DNA of 64,000 bases, from positions 248,001-312,000 of the forward strand of contig JACJNZ010000029.1 of the NCBI GenBank assembly GCA_014695325.1, given 5' to 3'. The notes beneath the pieces are model-generated. The model was not told the DNA's origin and searched no databases. It saw nothing but the letters and a program-made list of their open reading frames with translations. This DNA comes from Cyanobacteria bacterium FACHB-502 (GTDB taxonomy: Bacteria > Cyanobacteriota > Cyanobacteriia > Elainellales > Elainellaceae). Below are positions 44,349 through 52,113 of this stretch, one piece after another. Both the position numbers and the translations under genes were made by a program. The number at the start of each line of letters is the position of its first letter. Position 1 is the stretch's first letter.

Positions 44349-45506
44349 TCAGATTGCCGCATTTGCAATTTCGATCGCCTTTTCCAGACATTGGTTCCCA
44401 CCGTTTGCACATTCAGGAATTTCAATATCGGGTTGAACGCCTACTCCCTCAATCAGGTGCCCTTTGGGTGAGATAACCTGAGAGATTGGAACAATTAGGG
44501 CAAAGCCCTGCCATCTCAATCTGAGGGCATCACCTCCTAACAGGGCACCCATTGTCCGGACTCCTAAAATTTTGGCGGAGCCATAGTCTTTGATAATTCC
44601 TGCAAACAAATCGCACGCTGATCCGCACTGGTGATCAACTAGAATAAAGTGAGGTCTTGGATCGACCTGGGCTTCTAACCGTGTCCGCCACTCGATATAG
44701 GGATGGGTTTCTGAAAGCTCAATTTCTGCCTTGGCTTCTGCGTTGATCGCATCATCAAAATACCCTCGAAAAATGTACGGCTCCTGCACCTTTAAACCCT
44801 CGCGAGTTCTGTCTCTTGACACTACTTTGTCAGGTCCAATGATATCCTCAACCAAATAACTAACGCTGGACCCAAAACCTCCCCCATTTGCACGAACATC
44901 AATGAGAATGACTTGGGCTTGAGCCAGTTGAGCCTTAGCTCGATCAAGTTCTGCCTTGGTAATGAGAGGAACAATGAAGCTTTCGACTCGGAGAATTCCA
45001 ACCTCCCCCCTCATCTCGGCGGAAACTGATGGAGTCGGTGTGGCATCAGGTAATGGTTTTTGCTCAAAGATGCGAAATAGTGTTGCACCTGCTGTCGGAT
45101 CTAAAATCCTCAAGTGAGATACTGAAAGCTTGTTCAGTTCATTGCTGATACGTTCAGTCAATTCTGCCCTTGACCAACCTGATTGAGTATCGAGCGTCGC
45201 TAAGAGGTCTTGCTGTTGCTGGTTACGCTCTGCTTTCTTGAAGGCAGGATCAAAGATTTGATCGTCGATCGTTTGATAAACGTTATGAACAAATGCTTTT
45301 GCTTCAGCAGCAGAAACGGTATCGGTCGGCTTTAGTTGCGAATCTGTAAACCAATTGAGGGAAACATCTGTCTCCTCAGTTGATGTCGCATCGTTAACTT
45401 TTAGCGGCTGATTGTTGCTTTGGGAAGGGTTAGAGAGTTGGCAGCTTGTCAAATTGAGGAGTGTAATCAGCAGCACAAGTCTCTTGATAAACTCAGTTTT
45501 TTGCAT
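44349..45506 (-). CDS. S41-family peptidase-like lipoprotein (first of a pair)
   Basis: 385 residues, paralogous to the following gene. Lipoprotein signal with lipobox LTSC (MQKTEFIKRLVLLITLLNLT), N-terminal helical domain (SGWSRAELTERISNELNKLSV), and S41 core: ILIDVRANGGGFGSSVSYLVEDIIGPDKV, nucleophile DHQCGSACDLFAGIIKD, GVRTMGALLGGDALRLRW. As in its partner, the position expected for the catalytic Lys (here Ala in TMGALL) is not Lys. It may use the alternative S41B-type catalytic arrangement or be a binding protein. ATG at 45506. Divergent from an AraC regulator 150 bp away that may control the pair. Confidence 0.88.
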   Translation of the reverse strand: MQKTEFIKRLVLLITLLNLTSCQLSNPSQSNNQPLKVNDATSTEETDVSLNWFTDSQLKPTDTVSAAEAKAFVHNVYQTIDDQIFDPAFKKAERNQQQQDLLATLDTQSGWSRAELTERISNELNKLSVSHLRILDPTAGATLFRIFEQKPLPDATPTPSVSAEMRGEVGILRVESFIVPLITKAELDRAKAQLAQAQVILIDVRANGGGFGSSVSYLVEDIIGPDKVVSRDRTREGLKVQEPYIFRGYFDDAINAEAKAEIELSETHPYIEWRTRLEAQVDPRPHFILVDHQCGSACDLFAGIIKDYGSAKILGVRTMGALLGGDALRLRWQGFALIVPISQVISPKGHLIEGVGVQPDIEIPECANGGNQCLEKAIEIANAAI

Positions 45507-45656
45507 AACTCTACCTGCGATCGCCTAGTGTCTTTGGTGAACTCAACCAAAGGTGTCTATTATCGATATGTTGCTAAACAGTTGTCTGTCAGATTCTTTT
45601 GAAATTTATCGAAATTCCTTGATGTTCTATGCCAATGTGTCAGTGAGATCAAAGAC
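45507..45656. promoter_or_regulatory. Divergent promoter region between the S41 pair and the AraC regulator
   Basis: This 150-bp intergenic region between divergent starts is the natural place for an AraC-type operator. No clear repeat pair was found by eye. Confidence 0.4.
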
Positions 45657-46532
45657 ATGTCTCCCCAATCAGATTGCCATTCAGCGGAGCTAACTCGCCC
45701 AGAGCGGGTGATATCTAGCCAAAGCCTCCACTCAGGCGAATTTATCATTGAACATCAGATTCAGCCTGCTGGCGAATGTGATGTATCAGGCGGATTAACC
45801 CATCACGTTCTGCTGCTTGAATTGAGCAACGTTTCACGACAAATATTCTGCATGGATGGGCGATCGCATGATGACTCACTGCACCGAGGCGATCTTCTGT
45901 TAATTCCCGCAGGGGTTCCTTTTTCTGCTGCCTGTGCAACACCAGACGAAGTACTAGCGTTCACCATTGAGCCAGCTTTTTTAGAACGATTGTCGCTAGA
46001 AGCCGATTATCCTCATGCGATCGAGCTAATCAGCACCTTTAAACATCGCGATCCACACATTGAAGGAATTACACAATCCATTCAACAGGAAATCCAGATC
46101 GCAGATTGGGGAAACCGATTATATCTAGATTCATTAGCGAACCTTTTAGCGATTCATCTGCTCCGAAACTACACATCACAACCCCTGAGGCGATCAAAGC
46201 CTGAACCGGGGCTGGGGAAGTTGGCGTTAAACCAGGTATTAGACTACATTGATGCTCATCTTGAACAAGAGATCCAGCTAGCTGATTTGGCGCAAGTAAC
46301 AAATCTCAACCCCTGTTACTTTTCCAGTCTTTTTAAACACTCTATGGGAATTTCTCCCTGGCAATATGTCATGCAGCAACGAGTTGAACATGCAAAGGAA
46401 TTGTTAAACCAGCACCATTTTTCAATTTCAGAGATTGCTATTCAGTGTGGTTTCAATAATCAGAGTCATTTTACCCATCAATTTCGCAAGCTAACAGGGG
46501 TTACACCCAAGGCATATCGACAAAGACGTTGA
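45657..46532 (+). CDS. AraC-family transcriptional regulator
   Basis: A 291-residue regulator. The N-terminal cupin-like sensor (about 20-110) shows LHSGEFIIEHQIQPAGE and HRGDLLLIPAGVPFSAAC. A helical linker follows (DSLANLLAIHLLRNY). The C-terminal double helix-turn-helix (about 190-290) reads IQLADLAQVTNLNPCYFSSLFKHSMGISPWQYV and SISEIAIQCGFNNQSHFTHQFRKLTGVTPKAYRQ, the classical AraC/XylS signature. ATG at 45657. It is divergent from the two S41 lipoproteins, so local control of them is likely but unproven. The inducer is unknown. Confidence 0.93.
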   Translation: MSPQSDCHSAELTRPERVISSQSLHSGEFIIEHQIQPAGECDVSGGLTHHVLLLELSNVSRQIFCMDGRSHDDSLHRGDLLLIPAGVPFSAACATPDEVLAFTIEPAFLERLSLEADYPHAIELISTFKHRDPHIEGITQSIQQEIQIADWGNRLYLDSLANLLAIHLLRNYTSQPLRRSKPEPGLGKLALNQVLDYIDAHLEQEIQLADLAQVTNLNPCYFSSLFKHSMGISPWQYVMQQRVEHAKELLNQHHFSISEIAIQCGFNNQSHFTHQFRKLTGVTPKAYRQRR

Positions 46533-46736
46533 ATTTTTTAAATATCCCCACGTCGATCTCGAAACAGCACTGAGCTTGCCTCTATTAATCTTGAATTATT
46601 AGGGATGCATTAGGATAAGCAGAACGCAGCCGCATAACGATCCCAATCACCCGCCGCAGATAGTCCTTAATTTCCACAGATAACCTCTCGACGGTCGGTG
46701 TGCATTGAGGTTATTGGGCTACTGGCTATACTTACG
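46533..46736. other. Spacer with an orphan open frame (possible gene remnant)
   Basis: Between the AraC gene and the DUF262 gene, a 41-codon open frame on the minus strand (46588-46710) reads protein-like (VEIKDYLRRVIGIVMRLRS) but has no plausible start codon. It could be the relic 3' end of a lost gene; this is weak. Confidence 0.3.
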
Positions 46737-48209
46737 TTATGAAACTGGATAGCCTTTCATAAAATTTTTGACATCTTCGATCAACTCCCAAACTTCCTCC
46801 TTTGAAGCAGGATTGGCGACTGAATGACTACAACGATTGCGAATATCACCCATTACTTGAATACGACGATGTTGCGTTTGGTCATAAATCTGAGCAGATT
46901 TTAGCGTTTCGCTTAATGGATCAATCGTATTGCCACGTAGTTTGAGCGGTGGGTTTTGGCTTTCACACAAGGCTTTTAAGTGCTGCTCAAGGATAACGCC
47001 AGCCATTGCACCAGCCGCAGGAAAGTAACCAGTCTTAAAAAGGATTTTTGCTTCAAACAAAGGATCATTCGCCTCTCCTACATTAGCAGGACTACTGAGA
47101 ATTTCTTGAACAATAGTTTTGAAACCAAACCATCGCGTCTTTGTAGCTTCTGTCCCCGCTGGACGGCGCGAAATTGCAGTGCGAATTTGAGGATTGGTTG
47201 CAATGTAGAATTTGTAGGCTTCAAGAATAGATTTCGCTACAGGTTGAACTTTTAAGGGTGCATGGCCTATAAGTGCCGATGCTTGAATGTCGAGAGCAGA
47301 GATAGAAAATTTTTTCTCCCATCTTCCTCCCTCTTGTGAAATACCATCATCCACCGAATATAGACGCCCTGCATTCTCACCAAATACAGTATTCACATTT
47401 TGCATAGTTTGCCGAAACGTCGTTCCAAGTTCGGCAACTTGTACTTTATCTTTTGGAGCGTATTTCCCCATGTAATCGTTGAGAAATCGCTTTAAATTTC
47501 CTGAATAGTGATCAATCCGGTTCGTAAACGAGAAAAAACGTAATATCATTTCACGCTCAACAAACCGTGCTTCTGGAGAATCATGACCTTTTATTTTTCG
47601 CCAATTGGCATCTTGCTCTAATTCAGCTAGCAAGTCACAGAATAGACCCCGATAAACACAGTTTCTAATCTCTTGTTCATTCAGTGCCATTGATCCGCGA
47701 TTTAATCGCTCAAAAATCTCATAGCGTAGATCCTGATTAGTGCCTGCATCAATGACAATGCTACGGATGGGTGCGTCAACAATTTTCTCTTGCTCCTGTT
47801 CAGATAAGTCTTGAAACAGTTTGCCGTTCAAGCTACTTAGCTTTTGTAGTTTCTTCAACTTAAACTGGTTTGTGACAAACCGAATTAAAGTTGTTAATCG
47901 TTGTTGCCCATCAACTACCTCAATCTTGCCTGTCTCAAGACGTACAAAGTAAAGGGGTGGAATTGGTATTTGTAGCAGCAGTGATTCTATAAGGCGTGAT
48001 GGTAACTCAGGCTTCTGATCCCAGACATACTCACGTTGGTAATGAGGTTGTACATTAATTTGCCCTCGATCGTACTTATCACGCAGAGTCGAAATAGTCC
48101 AATCATGGGGCTGACTGGCGACAGGACGAGCATCAGGCTTGTCAGCAACCTCTTCAACTTCGGGTTCAAGCTCTGCATATTCCTGGTCAATTTCGTAATT
48201 TTCTGTCAT
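46737..48209 (-). CDS. DUF262 protein fused to a HEPN-like C-terminal domain
   Basis: 490 residues. After an acidic N-terminus the DUF262 (GmrS/ParB-like) domain spans about 35-350. It has QREYVW (58-63), the signature DGQQRLTTL (100-108), and ERLNRGSMALNEQEIRNCVY. DUF262 domains act as NTP-dependent sensors in GmrSD-type restriction and related anti-phage proteins. The last 100 residues look like a HEPN helical bundle: GYFPAAGAMAGVILEQHLKALCE, then DIRNRCSHS with the R-x4-H arrangement (R457, H462) of HEPN ribonucleases. No GmrD HNH domain is present. Start ATG at 48209. The gene has one CGATCG at its 5' end and low GC, suggesting acquisition. A defence role is inferred. Confidence 0.85.
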   Translation of the reverse strand: MTENYEIDQEYAELEPEVEEVADKPDARPVASQPHDWTISTLRDKYDRGQINVQPHYQREYVWDQKPELPSRLIESLLLQIPIPPLYFVRLETGKIEVVDGQQRLTTLIRFVTNQFKLKKLQKLSSLNGKLFQDLSEQEQEKIVDAPIRSIVIDAGTNQDLRYEIFERLNRGSMALNEQEIRNCVYRGLFCDLLAELEQDANWRKIKGHDSPEARFVEREMILRFFSFTNRIDHYSGNLKRFLNDYMGKYAPKDKVQVAELGTTFRQTMQNVNTVFGENAGRLYSVDDGISQEGGRWEKKFSISALDIQASALIGHAPLKVQPVAKSILEAYKFYIATNPQIRTAISRRPAGTEATKTRWFGFKTIVQEILSSPANVGEANDPLFEAKILFKTGYFPAAGAMAGVILEQHLKALCESQNPPLKLRGNTIDPLSETLKSAQIYDQTQHRRIQVMGDIRNRCSHSVANPASKEEVWELIEDVKNFMKGYPVS

Positions 48210-48647
48210 TTTGCCCTGACTGATGACACTATCCTCTGATTTCTAGCATTTCAGTATAGAACTTGCCAACAATGCTTCACACACCCCAACTACTAGCAGG
48301 TACTCTTTACTGTCTTCACCAAGATATGAAGCAACCAACTATTAATAGACTGAAAATTTCCGCATAAGATCCCATAATGGGTGGATAGGCAGAATGATTC
48401 TGCATAACACCCCAGATTTACTATTTATGCAGATTATTTCCGCATCATGCTACTGCCGTGGATTAGGGAGTTATGCTGAGCTGTTTGAGTATGATGCTGG
48501 TGAGGATCGATTATACCGACCAGAGCGAGTTGAAGCGGGAAGCCGTGAATCCGAATCACTCACAAAATTGTTTCCTGGGAAGCATTCCGGCTGGTGAAAT
48601 AAACGCTGTCAGGAAAAGGATTAAAAACAGTTACAAGTCAAAAATGG
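48210..48647. other. 438-bp AT-rich spacer, no confident gene
   Basis: It holds the upstream region of the DUF262 gene. Two overlapping plus-strand frames of 62-67 codons (from 48394 and 48473) lack ribosome sites and family resemblance; they may be remnants. No hairpin terminator or attachment-site repeat was identified. Confidence 0.4.
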
Positions 48648-49400
48648 TTACAAGCCACTGAGCAAAATGGGCGATCCGCTATGCTGCTGGGGCGCGATCG
48701 CCTGCTCAGCCGTTACTGCAACTTTCGCAACGAGATTGCGCTGTCGATAAACTTCAGGCATGGTAATGGTTTGCGAAAAACTGCCACGATCGTCAACCTG
48801 AAATGCTTTGGTTAAAATTGCGCCTTTTGCATCCGTTGTGAAGGGCGCGTTCGGCTGGAGAACAGTCCAGAGAACATAGGTTTGACCCGGTGGCAGCGGC
48901 GGTAGGTTTTGAACCGCGATCGTGCCTTCGAGCGTTGCAGGGTTCACCTTTACTGTTGCAGTTGCGGGATTGTTGGCTGCTGTCGCTTGCAGCGAGTAAG
49001 CCAGGGCAGCTTGCGTTGCTTGCGTTTCATTTTGTGCAGTTTGAAGTGCGTGCCACAGGCGATAGTTGGCAATCCCTAGTGCGGCAATGAGGGCGGCAGC
49101 GGCGACTGCGATTGCTTTTCCCCAAGTTCGCCAAGAGGAATAGCCAGCGGATGGAGTGGCAAACGAATCTGCAGAAGGACCCGCATAAGCTTTTGCCAAG
49201 ATTGCCGATCGCAGCCGAGCGGGGGGGAGCACTTCGGGCGGCGCATAAGCAAGTTCCAGGGTTTTTTGCATCTGGGCAATTCTTGCGGCGATCGTCGCAT
49301 CGACGATTAGGAGCTGCTCCAATTCTTTAGCTTCTTCTGAATCGAGTGTGCCGAGAACGTAGCCTGCAATCAATCGCTGTAAGGATTCTGGAGACGACAT
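48648..49400 (-). CDS. Anti-sigma factor, RskA-like
   Basis: About 250 residues from the ATG at 49400; a TTG at 49406 abuts the sigma gene's stop. The N-terminal 75 residues (LIAGYVLGTLDSEEAKELEQLL, PPARLRSAILAKAY) form the anti-sigma domain, without a zinc HxxxCxxC motif. One membrane segment lies at about 92-112 (AIAVAAAALIAALGIANY). Outside is an RskA-type domain with PATLEGTIAVQNLPPLPPGQ and TYVLWTVL. It should hold the adjacent ECF sigma factor at the membrane until an envelope signal triggers release. Co-transcribed with the sigma gene, with a gap of only 6 bases. Confidence 0.9.
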   Translation of the reverse strand: MSSPESLQRLIAGYVLGTLDSEEAKELEQLLIVDATIAARIAQMQKTLELAYAPPEVLPPARLRSAILAKAYAGPSADSFATPSAGYSSWRTWGKAIAVAAAALIAALGIANYRLWHALQTAQNETQATQAALAYSLQATAANNPATATVKVNPATLEGTIAVQNLPPLPPGQTYVLWTVLQPNAPFTTDAKGAILTKAFQVDDRGSFSQTITMPEVYRQRNLVAKVAVTAEQAIAPQQHSGSPILLSGL

Positions 49401-49406
49401 AGGCAA

Positions 49407-49991
49407 CTAGCGAGTGAGGTGAGCAAGGGTTTGGCGTAATTGAATCAATCCTCTTCTGGCTCTCGCTTTCGCTGTTCCAAGCGGAATGTTTAGGCGATCG
49501 GCAATTTGTGACTGGCTCAAACCATCGTAGTAAGCCATCTTCAGAATCTGCTGCTGCTCTTCCGAGAGTTGGGCGATCGCAGCCTGCACTTCCTGGGATT
49601 GCTCCTGTTGAAATACGGATTCGAGCAGTGGATCGGATGCACGTTCAGCCTGGCTTCCTTTCCAGCGAGCCAGAAATGCAAGGGTTCTGCTGCGCGATCG
49701 TACCCGATCGATCGCCCGCGATCGCGTTAGAACTGCAAGAAATGTCCTGAGCGAGCCACGCTGTGGATCATAAGAACAGCCTCGGGCCAACATCAGAAAA
49801 ATGTCTTGAGTCAGGTCTTCTGCTTCTTGAGGATTGCCAAGCACTTTGAGCGCAAGCCCATACACTAACCCGGCATGGCGATCGTAGATTGTGCTCAATG
49901 CGTCTATTTCACCCGCGCTTAATGCGATGAGTAATTCTGCATCTGTTGGGGCAGCCAGAGCTTCTCTACTAGTCGGTTGTTCAGGACGCAT
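49407..49991 (-). CDS. ECF-type RNA polymerase sigma factor
   Basis: A 194-residue group 4 sigma factor. Region 2 (about 28-95) has IYDRHAGLVYGLALKVLGNPQEAEDLTQDIFLML and the -10 binding helix RTFLAVLTRSRAIDRVR. Region 4 (about 130-185) has LSEEQQQILKMAYYDGLSQSQIADRLNIPLGTAKARARRGL with its helix-turn-helix. Regions 1 and 3 are absent. Immediately followed by its RskA-like anti-sigma gene. A perfect 8-bp-arm inverted repeat (50036-50053) lies 45 bp upstream of the ATG and could be an operator. Confidence 0.94.
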   Translation of the reverse strand: MRPEQPTSREALAAPTDAELLIALSAGEIDALSTIYDRHAGLVYGLALKVLGNPQEAEDLTQDIFLMLARGCSYDPQRGSLRTFLAVLTRSRAIDRVRSRSRTLAFLARWKGSQAERASDPLLESVFQQEQSQEVQAAIAQLSEEQQQILKMAYYDGLSQSQIADRLNIPLGTAKARARRGLIQLRQTLAHLTR

Positions 49992-50332
49992 ACGTTACAG
50001 AAAACCTGTGAGAACGAGTCCAAAAGAGCATTGGATAGGCTGTGAACAGCCTAGTTTGGACATCCTAGTTTAGGACATCATATTAGATTCTCAGTTCGAT
50101 TCTTAGCGGCTGGCTGGAAAGAGAGCTTGAGTGGCTGGTGAGATTCGGCAGATCCTCCCTAGCCTTCCTTCAAAGAAAGTCAATTCACACGAATCAGAAA
50201 GCTGCCCAGACCTCCTTCTAGAGCCTGAGCAGGTCATATTGAACTCAAGCCGTCACTCGCAATCCTTACGTTTTGGGCGTAAGTGAAAGCAGGAGAGCAG
50301 GAGATATCAGGATTAGCGCGATCGCTACGGGA
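49992..50332. promoter_or_regulatory. Promoter region of the ECF sigma operon with a palindrome and a tandem duplication
   Basis: A 341-bp spacer. It contains the inverted repeat TAGGCTGT-GA-ACAGCCTA (50036-50053) and, overlapping its end, the tandem pair CCTAGTTTGGACAT / CCTAGTTTAGGACAT (50050-50078). No gene seen. Confidence 0.65.
50036..50053. promoter_or_regulatory. Candidate operator: 18-bp palindrome upstream of the ECF sigma gene
   Basis: TAGGCTGT and ACAGCCTA are perfect inverse complements separated by GA. The site is 45 bp from the sigma ATG and has no T-tract, so it is not a terminator. Confidence 0.5.
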
Positions 50333-50863
50333 TCAGCCTTCTCCCTCTAAAAGCGTTCCCTCGGTATTGGCTCCCTCCAGATTCGCCCCGTTTAAATTTG
50401 CCTGGTTTAGATCGGCTTCGTGCAAATTTGCCTGTGATAGGTCCGCAACCTCCAGGTTCGCCCCGCTCAAGTCTGCCTGTTCGAGGTTTGCCGCAGATAA
50501 ATTTGCCTGGCTCAGATTGGCTTCGCTTAAGTGAGCTTCGGTAATGTTTGCCACTGCCATTTCAGAGTGGCTCAAATTGGCATGATCAAGCACGGCTCCC
50601 TGTAAAATTGCCCCGTCGAGAATGGCATCTTGCAAGTCGGCTCCCTGCAAATTCGTGTGGCTCAGATTCGCACCATTCAAATCGGCATGTTGCAACCGCA
50701 CATGGCTTAGATTTGCATGACTCAGGTTTGCACCGTTCAGGTCGGCATGATCCAGAATGGCACCGCTCAGATTGACGCCGACCAAGCTAGTTTCACTCAG
50801 GTCAATTCCGGTGAAGTCTCTTCTGCCGTTGGCATATTCTTCCAGGATTTCTACGAGTCCCAT
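50333..50863 (-). CDS. Pentapeptide-repeat protein
   Basis: 176 residues, almost all tandem pentapeptides of the A(D/N)Lxx type. About 28 repeats run from residue 20 (LSETSLVGVNLSGAILDHAD) to the end (ANLEGANTEG), forming a right-handed quadrilateral beta-helix. The short N-terminal helix (MGLVEILEEYANGRRDF) precedes the repeats. Such proteins are abundant in cyanobacteria and mostly unassigned; gyrase-mimic (Qnr/MfpA) roles are known for a few, but nothing here points to that. ATG at 50863. Monocistronic. Confidence 0.92.
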   Translation of the reverse strand: MGLVEILEEYANGRRDFTGIDLSETSLVGVNLSGAILDHADLNGANLSHANLSHVRLQHADLNGANLSHTNLQGADLQDAILDGAILQGAVLDHANLSHSEMAVANITEAHLSEANLSQANLSAANLEQADLSGANLEVADLSQANLHEADLNQANLNGANLEGANTEGTLLEGEG

Positions 50864-51378
50864 TGACTGACCTCCAAAAACGAGTTGTTCTGGTTCAAGC
50901 GCAATCGATTAACTCACATTCAACTGATGGTTAACTCTAACTGGTTAACGCCAACTGGTTAACTTGATGGTTAACTCACAGCTGCAAAGTCTCAGATGCA
51001 GAATATCAGATGCAAAATATCAGAGCCAGAAGCAGGAATGTTGCCATTCACCCCGGTGGGCAGCACCCGTCCTGTAGTCGTATCGTTACCGGGATCGTTA
51101 TCGGCAAAGTTGACCCTGCTGCAATCAAAGCAATCGCTCCCATGCCTCTATCAGCCCATCACCCAAAGCCGGACAAGTAGCCAAGCGGCGATCGCAAACC
51201 CCATTCCAAAACGGGAATCCGCCCAAAAGAGGAATCCGCAAAGGGAGTTCGGAACACAGTTCGATCGTATTTATCGTATTTACAGTAGCGGTCTGCATAA
51301 ATAAGCAGCATCTAACCTTAGAAATGGATTAGATGCACAACCTGCCCTTCCTGAGTAGGAGAAACCGCTCAGCAGTTT
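50864..51378. promoter_or_regulatory. 515-bp spacer with a GGTTAAC cluster and a tandem duplication
   Basis: It holds four GGTTAAC words at 50929, 50943, 50957 and 50969, and TCAGATGCA(G/A)AATA twice at 50992-51019. A 102-codon frame at 50996-51304 runs through the duplication and has no family resemblance; it is not called. The rest shows no structure. Confidence 0.6.
50929..50975. repeat. Cluster of four GGTTAAC repeats with 14/14/12-bp spacing
   Basis: Each unit contains the palindrome GTTAAC in a CTGGTTAAC or GATGGTTAAC context. The cluster lies about 65-110 bp upstream of the pentapeptide-gene ATG and could be an array of protein-binding sites, or the result of local tandem duplication. 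Confidence 0.65.
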
Positions 51379-52104
51379 TTAGTTTGCTGATGGTGCTATA
51401 ACCAACTGCGCCATATCGGCTGGCGTGAGGCGATCGTACATCACCTGCCCATCGCGGAACCAGACAATGCGCTTCGTTTGGCGGGCAACTTCGGGTTCGT
51501 GCGTCACCATCACCACCGTAATACCGCTGGCGTTCAGTTCGCCAAAGATATGCAAAACTTCCTGCGTTGTGTGGGAATCGAGTGCTCCGGTAGGTTCGTC
51601 TGCCAGCAAAAGCACAGGACGATTGACGATCGCTCTAGCAATGGCAACGCGCTGCTGCTGTCCGCCGGAAAGCTGAGTCGGTTTGTTGTTGAGGCGGTTT
51701 GCCAGTCCTACGCGAGTCAGTGCTTCTGCCGCCCGTTCTCTGCGCTCATTTGTCGGAACGCCTGCATACACCATCGGCAACATCACGTTTTCCATTGCGC
51801 TAAGCTGTGGCAGCAAATGAAACTGCTGAAACACAAAACCCAGCTTGCGGTTGCGAATGTGCGCCAGTTCCGAATCGCCAATCTGCGCCACCTCCAACCC
51901 ATCTAGGTAATAGCTGCCGCTCGTGGGGCGATCGAGACAGCCGATCACGTTCATCGCGGTAGATTTCCCTGAACCCGACGGACCCATAATCGCGCAGTAT
52001 TCGCCAGACTCCACCACCAGATTCACATCTTGCAGCGCATGGACGATCGTATCGCCTGCGCCATAAGTCTTTTCGATATGTTCGAGTCGGATAATCGCTT
52101 GCAT
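51379..52104 (-). CDS. ABC transporter ATP-binding protein, MacB/LolD type
   Basis: A 241-residue ATPase of a tripartite-style exporter. Walker A GPSGSGKST near 42, Q-loop GFVFQQFHLLPQLSAMENVMLP near 93, signature LSGGQQQRVAIARAIVNRP near 144, Walker B VLLLADEPTGALD near 164, switch His VTHEPEVA. The LSGGQQQRVAIARA and ADEPTGALDS blocks are typical of the MacB/LolD/FtsE group. It is third in a minus-strand operon after the adaptor and the permease (9-bp gap). Confidence 0.94.
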   Translation of the reverse strand: MQAIIRLEHIEKTYGAGDTIVHALQDVNLVVESGEYCAIMGPSGSGKSTAMNVIGCLDRPTSGSYYLDGLEVAQIGDSELAHIRNRKLGFVFQQFHLLPQLSAMENVMLPMVYAGVPTNERRERAAEALTRVGLANRLNNKPTQLSGGQQQRVAIARAIVNRPVLLLADEPTGALDSHTTQEVLHIFGELNASGITVVMVTHEPEVARQTKRIVWFRDGQVMYDRLTPADMAQLVIAPSAN

Positions 52105-52113
52105 CTGTTCTCC

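Noticed and set aside
46588-46710. A 41-codon protein-like open frame on the minus strand
   Set aside because: It has no start codon and could not be tied to a known gene. Mentioned only in the spacer entry.
48394-48661. Two small plus-strand frames (67 and 62 codons)
   Set aside because: They overlap in different frames, have no Shine-Dalgarno and no recognisable domain. At most they are remnants.
50996-51304. A 102-codon plus-strand frame
   Set aside because: It begins inside a tandem duplication, has low-complexity composition and no family signal. Left as spacer.
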